From Euglena gracilis (lineage: Eukaryota; Euglenida; Euglenophyceae; Euglenales): a stretch of 64,000 bases of DNA. A model generated the notes under the pieces. That model saw nothing but the letters and a program-made list of their open reading frames with translations. It was not told where the DNA came from and did no database searches. Positions 20,465-29,970 of the stretch are shown piece by piece. Numbering within the stretch: the first letter of the stretch is position 1; every line of letters begins with the position of its first letter. The stretch covers positions 57,258,619 to 57,322,618 of the forward strand of contig CP154955.1 in assembly GCA_039621445.1 (NCBI GenBank), in the 5' to 3' direction. The position numbers were made by a program, and so were the translations under genes.

Positions 20465-21323
20465 CAATCACCAGGGGGGGTATTCCTTCTTTTTGTCGAG
20501 GTGTAAACTTCATTTTTCTGCCCCCCAACAATTCACGGTGCCGGAACTGCCCACTGTCCCCCATCACCAGGTTAGGACACGATTCGCCATCACACAATAC
20601 CGACCGTAGTTGTGAAATGGCTGGGCAGCACCAGAAACGTGTGGGCTTTTTATAACCCCAATCAGAAAACTGACAATAATCAATGTCGATATAGGGCAGG
20701 TTTTTCACCACCTCCTTATTTCGCAAAAGACCAGTGCGGGGGTTCTCCAACCACCACAACTTTGGCTGAAAATAATTTATAATTTCAAGGGCGTTCTCCA
20801 CCAGGGCATCCGCCTGGGAGAAATACCTTGGCCCGGGGTTATAAGCCGTGGAATAAAATCTTACACGGGGGACTAGCGGCAATAACCTCAAAAAATCCAA
20901 CCGGGTATCGCCTGTAGTCCCAGGTCAAAATATTTTTTTGTGGGGGTGGAAGTCCGTACAAGGAGCATTTTCAATTGACAAAAATTCATACCCCCGTTCT
21001 GCCAACCGCCTCCCTACTGAACCCGTGCCAGCGAATAAGTCTAATGCCTGAGGTCGCAGAGCTGATGGTGGAGGGTTGGGTTGTGGCACGTTTGAATGCA
21101 AAACGGGAACCCTTGAACATTTTCCCTCCCTCCAGGAGTATCGGGTCCGATTCAAAAATCTGGGGGGCTGATCCAAAGAACTTTTTTCACCACACCCTGA
21201 ATCAGCCATAAAATCCTGTACAGCCCAGTTTTTTGAATCAGAAATATTTACACCGTTTTCCTCACAGGGGGGAGAGACACGGCCATGGGCAGCCCCCCCC
21301 TTCTCAAACTGCCCCTGGCCCCC
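20465..21323 (-). pseudogene. DNA (cytosine-5) methyltransferase domain of element B, two compensating frameshifts
   Basis: On the minus strand Gag closes at TAG 21326-21324. The same frame is then open to 20928 and contains AdoMet motif I (ALDLFAGTGSVGRRL, ~21065-21020) and IENAPCTDF. From a run of A at ~20930-20936 the next frame carries ILTWDYRRYPVGFFEVIAAS followed by the catalytic PPC (~20877). After a second shift near 20865 the first frame resumes with YSTAYNPGPRYFSQAD, WWLENPRTG (motif VI Glu) and DYCQFSDWGYKKPTRFW, then LCDGESCPNLV. These motifs match the compact cytosine methyltransferases of phages and large DNA viruses rather than DNMT1 or DNMT3. Two opposite 1-base shifts may be real decay or homopolymer sequencing error. 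The protease follows in frame. Confidence 0.8.
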
Positions 21324-21326
21324 CTA
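21300..21326 (-). promoter_or_regulatory. UAG with purine-rich 3' context joining gag and methyltransferase (B)
   Basis: After the Gag TAG the minus strand reads GGGGGCCAGGGGCAGTTTGA; in frame this gives GGQGQFEK and then ~30 more open codons up to the methyltransferase. UAG followed by a purine-rich spacer is the class of context used for readthrough by gammaretroviruses. No strong hairpin was identified within the first 20 bases, so only context and frame support it. Confidence 0.5.
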
Positions 21327-24300
21327 TTGGGCCCCAGGAGGAGAAGAGGTGGGCCCACCCGCCTTTGACCATGCACCCCCTTTGCCCGAGGAATTTCGCT
21401 GAGTGGCTGGCTGCCCCTTACCCTTGGGCTGCCCCTTGCCTTTTCCATTATTTTGCCAAAAATCCTTAGATTTAGCAAGGGCCTCACTCAGCGGTTTGTC
21501 ACGCACATAAAAATAATGTCCGGGCTCCCCACAGTTGAAGCATGGATATGGGGACCTGCCCCTAACCGATGCCTGCGGGGTAAATGTCTGCCCCCCCTTG
21601 CCTTGCCGGGCTGGGGGTGCTGGACTTTGGGTTCGCGACCATGAAGCTGCACCTGGCCGCGAAGACGAAGAAGGGGACCTGCCCCGCTGGGCTGGCTGGG
21701 CTGGCCCCTTATCTCCCTTTGGAGCTGGCTGTGGGGAAGATTTTGAGGTGTGACCCTGCCCCCCGGCTGCTGGTGCTGACATGGATGTTGGGGACACCGG
21801 GTGGGTCTGGCCTTTTTCCAACACCTGTATTTTCCCTGAGCCTTTTGTTGTCCATTTGCTGAATAATCTTGTAAAATGGTGCTGATTCAAAGCCAAATCC
21901 TGCTTTTCCCGAAGAGCCAACCTGCCCTCGGCAAAAGCAAACATTTCCTCAACGGTCATTAGTTCTTCCACCAATTCGGCGTTGAGGAAATTTTCCATTC
22001 CCTGCATTTTTCTTCCATTTACAGCTGTTAATTTCACAACATCCTCCGAAGAACTGAAATAAATAAGGCAAATGGCACCAGGGTTTTTGATAACCACCTT
22101 CCGTGGATCAATCCCCCCAGCGATCTGACTCACACTCTTTTTAATCCCATCCACCGTTGGATTTGGTATCCCTGTGAGCCTGACAATTGGTTGTTTACGG
22201 GTCGGTTATCCTCCTCTTCTATGCAAAACTTGCTTAAAAAAGGAGGAATTCTTTCCAAAAATAATCTCCAAGCCTCCCCTGCTGTGGCATCCTCAACATA
22301 GTGCCAGGCACTGCAAAATTTAATCCAAAATTCTTGCAGATCAGCCCGGGTTATTTTCCCTTCGTTAACCATGGTTACCTCCTGGCATATTTTCCGAGCC
22401 GTCAGCTCCTTACTCGAGGCATAACGGTTTTGGAATTGGGCTAATATGGTGGGGTAACTTAATTTAGCTCCATTCAACCGATAGGGCCTGATTTCCTCCC
22501 TTAATCTGGGTCCTAAAAATGCCTCAAAAACCTGCAGCTTTTGCAAATCAAAATACGATTTCGCTGATGTCAACGTGTCCCAGTAAAGATTCCAATCTAC
22601 TTCAAAATCTTGCTAGGAAATGCTGCCCGATTCATCAAAATAGGGCTTAGCACCTCCCTGCAATATTTCAAAAGCTACTGGGTCTCCGATAAAAGGAAAG
22701 CCAAACCCGTGTCCTGGGTTGGCTGCAGCCCCCCCTGTCCCGATAGGCCTAATCGAGAAAGCAGGGGCTGCAGAAATATGTGGAGGGACACACAATGACA
22801 CGGAAGAAACCACTGCCGTGTCTTGCGTGTCCTCCAAAACAAATCCCCCCTCAATCACTAATGGAGGGGAAATGTTTGAAACTGCAGATTTATTTTGAGA
22901 AATAATCTGATCTGAAAAAGCTGGGTTAGCACTGGGCACCGTCCTGGCCAGTGAGCTGGAAGGCTGCCCCAGGGGCTGCTGGACAGCAGCCGACGGCAGG
23001 CCCAGCCCCCTTGGCAGCCCGTGAGCAGGCTGCGGCTGGCCTGCTGGCTGGCCAGGCTGCTGGGCTAGCTGGACGACGGGCTGCTGGGCCGGCTGCTGCC
23101 CAAGCTGTGGCAGCCCAACTGGGTGCAGGGGTTGCTGGTTGCCCTGCCGCAGCCACCACATGTTAGGATTTTTTTGCAAAACTCCTCTCGGTTCTGCAGT
23201 TGGGTGTACTGGTCCATTTTTTGTATATCCTGCAGCACTTTCTGTAACTCGAAAGTGTTCCCCCCAACTTTTGCAAGTCCCTGCCTTAACTCCTCCACCA
23301 GCCCACCAATTTTTTTCTCCTTGTAAAAAATCCGCTGATAAGCACTCTGAAAATTCTGCTGACAATCCGTCAGCCGATTTTGTATTTCTGAGTGTCGTTT
23401 CCCTACTTCATCTGAAATATTCTGGTGCAGTTTTTGAATACCCCCACCAAAACCATGGAGGGCTGTATTCATCGCTGAATTTTGTTCACCCATCTGGCGA
23501 ACATAATCAGCGAACTGCTGGAGCTGCTGAGCCTGGCCCTGTACCGTACTACGCAGCGATACCAGGTCAGCCAGAACTTCAATGATTTTGGCAGCTACAA
23601 CGGCCAGCTCCTGGAGAGTTTCTGCCCTCCCCCCCTGAGCTGGCTGGGCGGCTTTAAAATTCTCAGCAAACGGCTGAAAATTTTCAAGCACGAGATCCTT
23701 AATCGGCAAGGCAGCCACCTGACTTTGCACTTGCTGAAAAATTTCCTGTGGCAGGCTGTCCAAAATTCGTAAAAATTCCTGCCTCAGGGCCAAAAACTGA
23801 TCACGGCTCGAAGAAAACTGCTGGGCCAGTTTTTCCTCAAAACTTTTTTCCTGCCCGACAAAACGTTCAAGTGCCCGTGCGTCAATTTTTTGCACAGAAA
23901 TTTGCATCTGGGGCTCACATTTTTCCTCAAAAAGTTCAAAAATATGGAGGCCGTCAGCCCTGGCCGTATCTTTGATTCGTGCGGCCATGTGCTCCACCAG
24001 GTGAATGTCGGCTGCGGGGGGTTGTAGCTGCTGCTGCTGCTGCAGAACCCACTCTTCGTTGGCTTTTTCTAAAGCCAAAACCCGAAAAGTCAAGAGCTGC
24101 ACAGTCCACTGGAGGTCTCTGTTACTTTGTAAAAATTGCCGACAGGGGTCTTCAAATCCCTGATTTTGTGAACCCTCCCTGGGGGTGGCTTCAGAACTTT
24201 CATAGGCTGGGGGTTGGACCTCCTCCTCACCCCCCTCGATGAAAATATGAGGAGGCTGGGGGGCTGCAGCAGCTGTTGGCTGACCGTGATCAGCCTCACG

Positions 24301-24843
24301 GTGCAGCCGTTTTTGCTGAACTTCATCACTACCTGGTGATGAAGCTGGTATTCGGGGTCGCCGAGTAGAAGTAGAGCTGGCGTGGTGCTTCGGGTTTTCC
24401 TCTGCCTGCTCCACTTCTGCTCTGACCCGTTCGTTGCTGTCCCAGTTATTGTGATTATTTAAGCCCAGCACATTGACCTGTGCTTGCTTTTCAAAGAAAA
24501 CTGGGCTGGGGTTATCACCCGCCTGCCCTGCAGAGGCTCTTCCCGTTTCCTTCGCCAGCCCATCTACCTGGGATGGTTGGGAAAACTGCAAAAGTGCCAC
24601 CGGCTCTTGGGCTGGTGTTGAAGAAACTGGTTGAGCTGGAGGCAAAGGCAATGTAAAAGCGGGTAATGATGGCAGATTCCCTAAATTTTGCACCCATGAA
24701 AAGTCTGGGAGAGGTTGCAACTCAGGCAGCACAAAACCGTACCCCATATTTTGCAAAGGCAAAACCCCTGAAAAAGGCTCTGGAAAACACGGTTGGTTGG
24801 AAATGACAACCTTGCCATCCCACCCTGAAATTCCAACATCTGT
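21324..24843 (-). pseudogene. Gag polyprotein of element B, frameshifted
   Basis: The minus-strand frames 24762-23065, 23365-22613, 22573-22130 and 22154-21324 together form a Gag. A Pro/Gln-rich N-terminus is followed by long coiled-coil segments (RLTDCQQNFQSAYQRI and similar). A Gln/Pro/Ala-rich hinge comes next (23130-22930, DNA-level CTGCTGGGC repeats). The capsid-like core follows (YFDLQKLQVFEAFLGPRLRE, 22560-22500). The C-terminus has a damaged zinc knuckle: CFNCGEPGH with Arg where the last Cys belongs, near 21540. Breaks: a frameshift near 23070, TAG at 22613, a frameshift near 22140. The frame is open from 24762 upstream to the insertion point of C at 24844 and resumes beyond C at 41411. 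Confidence 0.7.
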
Positions 24844-24844
24844 C

Positions 24845-25159
24845 TGTGTACCAGGCGTATGCTTCTGTCCCCTTCCGTTGAGGAAGTTAGGATGGAAGCA
24901 GATCCTATTAGGATCTCCTAATGGGTGCCCCCTTCTCTCTCCACAGGTGGTATTCTTCTTTATACCTTTTCCTTCCTTTCCATCGGACCGGACTTGGTTA
25001 TCCAGTCCGTCCTCCCTGCATTGCTCCGTGCTTTGCTTCTTGGGAAGTGGGAAAAGGGTTTTCTGTTACTCTGATTTTCAGTTCCCAAGTAGGTGCGCCA
25101 AGGCGAAAGCGAAGGCTTTTGGGAATTGGGAAAGGGGAATTGGGAATCAGACGTACACT
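24845..25159 (+). repeat. 5' LTR of element C
   Basis: It starts TGTGTACC and ends GTACACT, so the ends carry the inverted word GTGTAC/GTACAC. A TTCTTTATACC word near 24954 could be a TATA-like promoter part, but this is uncertain in protists. A further copy in minus orientation begins the window. Confidence 0.9.
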
Positions 25160-25256
25160 TGGTAGCAGATTAGGTCACGATCCTACACATACAGCCCATA
25201 CAGAAAGAAACGCTATCAAGTATTACACTTGGTAGCAGATTGGTTCGATCCTACGC
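25160..25256 (+). other. Primer binding site of element C, present twice
   Basis: TGGTAGCAGATT directly after the LTR, followed by a GATCC-containing arm, resembles the complement of the 3' end of eukaryotic initiator tRNA-Met (TGGTAGCAGAGG... ending TTTCGATCC). The same site is repeated at 25230 as TGGTAGCAGATTGGTTCGAT, a better match, 70 bases on. A 70 bp duplication that includes the final bases of the LTR (ACACT) explains the two sites. Confidence 0.75.
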
Positions 25257-25443
25257 TGACTGGCAGCGGAGAGCCCCTGCACCGTTATTACACGGTCGCA
25301 GCGTCAGCTCCCGGCTTCTAGTCAACGTCTAAGCAGACGAGCAGGCTCCGGAAGGTTCTGTACGGTATTACCCGTGACAGCCCCTCTGGTGCCAGCACAA
25401 CTGCTTAGTTTTGTGGGTTTTTGCTGTTTTTGTCACCAGAAAG

Positions 25444-27198
25444 ATGCAAAGCACAGGCCCCAACCATCAATTCAACTATGCCTTATTACAGGCATCATTG
25501 CAAGACATTGACCAAGAAACTGGGGATTGGAAGCTTTTATGTGAAAGTGCTTCCAGTTCCCACGCCGATGAGGCACAATTGATTCAATTGTCACAATTGC
25601 AACACTTGTCATCATTGACAGTGGTCGGCGATGAGCCCTCCACATCATTGGCTTCAGAGGCTAATACGGCCTCTTCCGCACTCACCTTGCCACAACGGGG
25701 GTATTCGCCTCTGTCTGCGGCAATGGTGCAGCTGCACACACCGGAGAGACCCGTGGTGATTCCGCCACCGGGCTTCTCTGGTGATGGTGGGTTGGAAACC
25801 CCGTGTTTCTTTCAACCACCACCCGCTCTTCCACCGGCAAGCCCTTACAGAGCTTTGCCACCACCCCCCGATATCGGGTGCTATCCCGTACTACCTTGGC
25901 AACCGGAGACTCGCCTCGTGGTGCCGGAATTCTCCGGTACATCCCAACCCATGGATGACTATGGGAAGGGCACTGGTGAGCTCCTTACTGCTGAGGATGT
26001 GCAGGATATTGTTGCTCGGCTTCCAGGGGATCACCCCCTTGTGAGGCAGTTCAACCATGTGCAACAATGCGTTGCACAGTGTGCAACCGCATTGAACAAA
26101 GTGCTTCAGTTTGATGAGGACAACCAGAAACATGTCTTCACCAAGCTGGAACACTGCTGTAATTACTTGCAGGAAGTTGGCAGATATTGCCAGAGGAACT
26201 TCGAAAGTGCGGGTATTGACCTTGCAAACTTTCGGGAAACCTTTGACAGAATATGCCAACAGCTCCCGCAAAACTTCCGGCAAATTAGTGAATGCATGCA
26301 TGAAGCGGAAACGCGGAATGACTCCAAGTTTCTGCACTTGCATGGCTCACTACAACAGTTATCGGGACAAATGGAGTCCCGTTCATCTGCGTTGTTGCAT
26401 CTGCAACAACAGTTGCATGCACGAGATTCCTCGTCTGCAACATCCAGCAGTGGTGGATTTGTGTCTGTGGACCATTTCACCACATTGTCCGCAACTTTCC
26501 ATGAATCGCAACACCGCATTATGCAGTTGTGCGATGAAACGGAAAAGTTTCGGCAATTCCAGTCACAAGCCAACGAGAATTTTGCTCCCCACACGTATGT
26601 GCGGCAGTTGGAGGAGCGACTTTCCCGTTTGGAGCAGAAAACCTGCTATTGTGACGCGAATCGGGTTGGATTATCCAATCTGAGCGCGAAAGTCGCGGAA
26701 ATGGCACAACGGCAGGATTCCCTGCAGTTGCAGTTGCAATCCGACATTGGCGGGATTAACTCGGCCATTGCGGGTTTGCAACAAAGCTATTCCGCACTTT
26801 CCCACCGAGTTCCGGACATTAGCGGTATTCAGACTGCTATTGGGGAACTCCAGACCCGGTATGCATCGGTGTCTACCAAAATAACGGAAATGCAGTCTCT
26901 ACCTGCAGGTTCCAGTTCTCGGATTACCGAGAACCCTGATTTCCAAACATTTTATGACAAAATGCTCACTAACAATCAGGAAACCTTGCAAGATTTCTGC
27001 AACAGCCTATTACGGCTTGAGGAATCGGTGAATCGGAATGCCCGATCCACGCAAAGTGAGATTACCAGGTTGGATGAGCTAATTTCCGCGTTGTTGGATA
27101 ACCCACAACCTGGAAATTTGCCCATGGGTACCACAACCGTGTTGTCGGATAACCCTGCACCGGTTGCACCCACCACCACACCAACCAAGGTGACATGA
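25444..27198 (+). CDS. ORF1 of element C, coiled-coil Gag-like protein
   Basis: The likely start is the ATG at 25444 (MQSTGPNHQF); the reading frame is open a little further upstream. The protein has ~584 residues. The first 200 are Pro/Ser/Thr-rich. From ~200 to the end it is mostly helical with Gln-rich heptads (LHGSLQQLSGQMESRSSALL and the like) and repeated GGINSAIAGLQ / SGIQTAIGELQ units, typical of retroelement Gag N-terminal assembly domains. No enzyme motif. It ends in TGA at 27196-27198; the next ORF continues in the same frame without another stop, so ORF1 and gag may form one 1330-residue protein through leaky termination. Several TATTAC-loop hairpins lie in the leader and early ORF. 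Confidence 0.7.
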   Translation: MQSTGPNHQFNYALLQASLQDIDQETGDWKLLCESASSSHADEAQLIQLSQLQHLSSLTVVGDEPSTSLASEANTASSALTLPQRGYSPLSAAMVQLHTPERPVVIPPPGFSGDGGLETPCFFQPPPALPPASPYRALPPPPDIGCYPVLPWQPETRLVVPEFSGTSQPMDDYGKGTGELLTAEDVQDIVARLPGDHPLVRQFNHVQQCVAQCATALNKVLQFDEDNQKHVFTKLEHCCNYLQEVGRYCQRNFESAGIDLANFRETFDRICQQLPQNFRQISECMHEAETRNDSKFLHLHGSLQQLSGQMESRSSALLHLQQQLHARDSSSATSSSGGFVSVDHFTTLSATFHESQHRIMQLCDETEKFRQFQSQANENFAPHTYVRQLEERLSRLEQKTCYCDANRVGLSNLSAKVAEMAQRQDSLQLQLQSDIGGINSAIAGLQQSYSALSHRVPDISGIQTAIGELQTRYASVSTKITEMQSLPAGSSSRITENPDFQTFYDKMLTNNQETLQDFCNSLLRLEESVNRNARSTQSEITRLDELISALLDNPQPGNLPMGTTTVLSDNPAPVAPTTTPTKVT

Positions 27199-29421
27199 CC
27201 TTTGCAGATTCTCTCAAATGCTGTAAAAGCATTAATGGGACAACTCCAATTATTGGATAAGTCTCACGGGAAACTTGTCCAAGATGTTACCGGAATTTCC
27301 GAAAGGATTCCGCACTTGGATGACTTTTCACGTTACCGCAAGCGTATTCGCGCTTTGGAGGATGAAGTTGACCGTATTTGCGGCCAACTCCAACTCGTTG
27401 AGCATTTGGAGCAAAGTGTGCATGACTTGTCTGTGGGTTTGGATAATGTGTCCAACCAACACCGGGTTTCACACCGCAATTCGGCAGTATGCATTGCCGA
27501 AGATGCGCCAGATGCTCCAGATTCGCGTTTCCACAACCCGAATCTGGGTGCACATGCACCACCACCACCCGTGTCCCGAGTGTCACAATCCGCGATTCCG
27601 CGAATTGTGCCACCATTGGCCTTGCCTACAACTCAAAACCAGTTTTCGGATGAATTTCCCATTACGGGAACCGAATTTTCGGAAAACACGGCGATTCCGC
27701 CAAGTCTCCACCAAGAAATCCATCATTCCATGCTTGTGCGTGGAATGAGCCAAACCCGTACACCGGGAGTGGGTCACATGTTGCATGCGCGACATACCCC
27801 CACACCGGAGTGTCCCCCTATTACGGGTGACCAACAGGGTTTGCGACCGGATTTCCGGTACCAGGATTCACCTTCACCAGAAATTTCGCGATTCCGACAA
27901 GAATCCGGAAAGGATACGCTTGGTGCTCGAGCGTACCCGGGCCCGAATCCACGGAATACCACCGAGGGCCAACGGGTTTTTCAGAAAGACTTCAAGGGCA
28001 CCATCGCAATCGCGAATAAGGTGAAACCCCAATGGGACGGTGATCCAACCACATGTAGACAGTTTTTCCGGGACTGGGAGTACTACTGGGCACTGAAAGG
28101 GCCAACCCAGGACACAAACCCGGAGGTGATCAAGATGGAATTCATCGATTGCCTCCCTAGGGATGAGAAGGAGCGCGCGCGACAACTCGTCATTCGCTAC
28201 CGCGTTTCCTTTGATGACCTGGTGGAGCAATACGCTTCCACCAGTTCAAGTTTGGTCGCTAGGATTACCCTGGAGACCAAGTGGCGGCAATGCGCCCCAC
28301 CCGATCGCAAATGGAAGTCCATTGACCTTTGGTATGCCAAATGGTTAGGACTTGCTGCTGAAGTGGATGAACTCAGTGAAAAGCAAATGCGCGAACAGTT
28401 TGACGCTGTTCTCATGCATTTCACGCCTAGCCTCATCAAGGATATCCATCGTGAGGAGTTGGCGGGTAATGCAATGACTCTTGACCAACGCTGGAACTAC
28501 GTTTCCAAGCAATTGAAGCTATCACAGCTTCTTGGTCAGATTCAGTCCGCGTATACCGCACACCCAACCGCAGGATTACCGGCTGGTTCGGTGAACGCAT
28601 TGCAAAAATCACCGGTTTCACCCACTTCACCAACCACGGGATCGAAAACGCGATACCCGCGTTCTTCGGACCAAGCCACGGATAAAGTGTGCTTTTTGTG
28701 CAACAAACCGGGACATATGTCTCGGGAGTGCCCTAATCCTGAAGCGCGAAAGCGTATTCAGAGTCCGCGGGGCTCGACCTCATCACGAGGTTCGGGTTCC
28801 TCCGCATTTTCACGTCAATCGGGCAATTCACGGTCATCGGGTCCCCGTTCCGGTGGTATTAGCCCCCGGATCCCGTTCCGCGATGAGCGGAAACACGGTA
28901 CCCCTCGGGGTAGGTCACCCGGTGCCCCGGCCAAGAAGCGTGATTCTCATCGCGAGACATCGCGATCGCGTTCGCGAAGCGGATCATCTTCTTCGCGATC
29001 GTCATCAGGAAAACCCCGATACACCGGTCATGGTCGACGGGATATCCGGTCACCACGACGGTTTGACGGGAAATCGGGAAACCGATCCCCCCGTTACCAA
29101 GAATCGCGACCCAAATCTCGGTGTTCGCTTTGTGGATCGAGTGATCACCACTCATCCAAATGTCCGCGTTCTCGTTCTCCCCGCCCTGGCCAACGTCATC
29201 GCGGTATGAGTCGCGGTGACAAGGGTCACTCCTCCAACCGCCATAAAGTCGGTTTCAAGATATCTTGTTTGGAGGATGACACCCCGGCTTCGGGCAGGGA
29301 GGGGGATGAGACCACGGATACCGATTTCGACGAGGCCCGCATGGCGGTGCGCACGTTGAAATCCGTTTATACCTATAAAAGGCCCATAGCCGGCTATTCG
29401 GCCGGTTCGGACTTGGAGTAG
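27199..29421 (+). CDS. Gag of element C with two zinc knuckles
   Basis: The frame continues directly after TGA 27198; no early ATG near the start is compelling. Residues ~1-80 are again coiled coil. The capsid-like core lies at ~275-455 (KPQWDGDPTTCRQFFRDWEY, LITRLD-like helices, WNYVSKQLKLSQLL). Two CCHC knuckles follow: CFLCNKPGHMSREC (28690-28731) and CSLCGSSDHHSSKC (29122-29163). Between them is a long Arg/Ser/Gly-rich basic segment with SRSRSGSSSSRSSS, an RS-like nucleic-acid-binding region. The protein would package the element RNA. It closes with TAG at 29419-29421, which is followed by a strong stem-loop and an open frame into protease. Confidence 0.85.
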   Translation, partial: PLQILSNAVKALMGQLQLLDKSHGKLVQDVTGISERIPHLDDFSRYRKRIRALEDEVDRICGQLQLVEHLEQSVHDLSVGLDNVSNQHRVSHRNSAVCIAEDAPDAPDSRFHNPNLGAHAPPPPVSRVSQSAIPRIVPPLALPTTQNQFSDEFPITGTEFSENTAIPPSLHQEIHHSMLVRGMSQTRTPGVGHMLHARHTPTPECPPITGDQQGLRPDFRYQDSPSPEISRFRQESGKDTLGARAYPGPNPRNTTEGQRVFQKDFKGTIAIANKVKPQWDGDPTTCRQFFRDWEYYWALKGPTQDTNPEVIKMEFIDCLPRDEKERARQLVIRYRVSFDDLVEQYASTSSSLVARITLETKWRQCAPPDRKWKSIDLWYAKWLGLAAEVDELSEKQMREQFDAVLMHFTPSLIKDIHREELAGNAMTLDQRWNYVSKQLKLSQLLGQIQSAYTAHPTAGLPAGSVNALQKSPVSPTSPTTGSKTRYPRSSDQATDKVCFLCNKPGHMSRECPNPEARKRIQSPRGSTSSRGSGSSAFSRQSGNSRSSGPRSGGISPRIPFRDERKHGTPRGRSPGAPAKKRDSHRETSRSRSRSGSSSSRSSSGKPRYTGHGRRDIRSPRRFDGKSGNRSPRYQESRPKSRCSLCGSSDHHSSKCPRSRSPRPGQRHRGMSRGDKGHSSNRHKVGFKISCLEDDTPASGREGDETTDTDFDEARMAVRTLKSVYTYKRPIAGYSAGSDLE

Positions 29422-29457
29422 GGGAGCCCGAGGTCCGAGGGCACGGACCTCTGGGCT
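29419..29457 (+). promoter_or_regulatory. UAG plus 13 bp stem-loop at the gag/protease border (C)
   Basis: The TAG is followed by GGG and then the stem AGCCCGAGGTCCG (29425-29437), loop AGGGCA, and partner CGGACCTCTGGGCT (29444-29457) with one bulged T at 29452. The frame of Gag is open after the stop up to 29970 and encodes the protease active site. A stop codon ahead of a stable GC-rich hairpin in an otherwise intact element is best explained as a programmed readthrough signal. Confidence 0.65.
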
Positions 29458-29970
29458 GATGAACAGATGGAGGTAGGACCTGATCAACCCTGCCCCCCCT
29501 GCCCATCTGCCTTTCTGGTCGGTACCCCGAAAATTTTCGGGTCCCCCACCCCCCACTCCAACTTTCCGCTCGGAATGTTGTGCAAAGTAGGAAAGGGTTC
29601 ATGGGAAAGCTGGCAAGAAAACGTATTTTCGCCAGACCCTTCACTTTGCTTACCCCCCATGGAACTTTTGGTCCAAGCGGAAATCAAAATCCAAAATTTT
29701 TGTGCAAAAGTCAAAATTCTCATTGACACTGGTTGTCGCATTGCACTACTTTTTCGGTTCGGGTTGATACCAACCCCCCTCTTGGTGCAAGCCAAGAAGC
29801 CGATCAAAATTACGACGGCTGACAACACCCCCATGTGCGGTGGTGACTTGGGATGCTTTTTGGACATTGTCCTACCCCTCATCCCCAAGCACCACTCACA
29901 CCCCCCCCCCAACCGCAAAATTTTCCGGATACCTGGGGATATGAATCCGGAATCCATGGTTCTGACGTAA
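29422..29970 (+). CDS. Protease region of element C (gag frame, after UAG)
   Basis: No initiator is needed if UAG is read through. The retropepsin active site is [13 protein letters not shown] (near 29720-29750), in which DTG is followed by Cys rather than the usual Ala/Ser. The second conserved block ([16 protein letters not shown], 29968-30015) lies in the next frame. The true protease is therefore assembled across a -1 shift between about 29890 and 29920, where a run of ten C stands. The N-terminal ~75 residues are Pro-rich linker. Confidence 0.65.
   Translation, partial: GSPRSEGTDLWADEQMEVGPDQPCPPCPSAFLVGTPKIFGSPTPHSNFPLGMLCKVGKGSWESWQENVFSPDPSLCLPPMELLVQAEIKIQNFCAKVKILIDTGCRIALLFRFGLIPTPLLVQAKKPIKITTADNTPMCGGDLGCFLDIVLPLIPKHHSHPPPNRKIFRIPGDMNPESMVLT

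Noticed and set aside
25160-25256. tRNA gene fragments
   Set aside because: TGGTAGCAGATT and GATCC match the complement of a tRNA 3' end, as expected for a PBS; no cloverleaf can be drawn.
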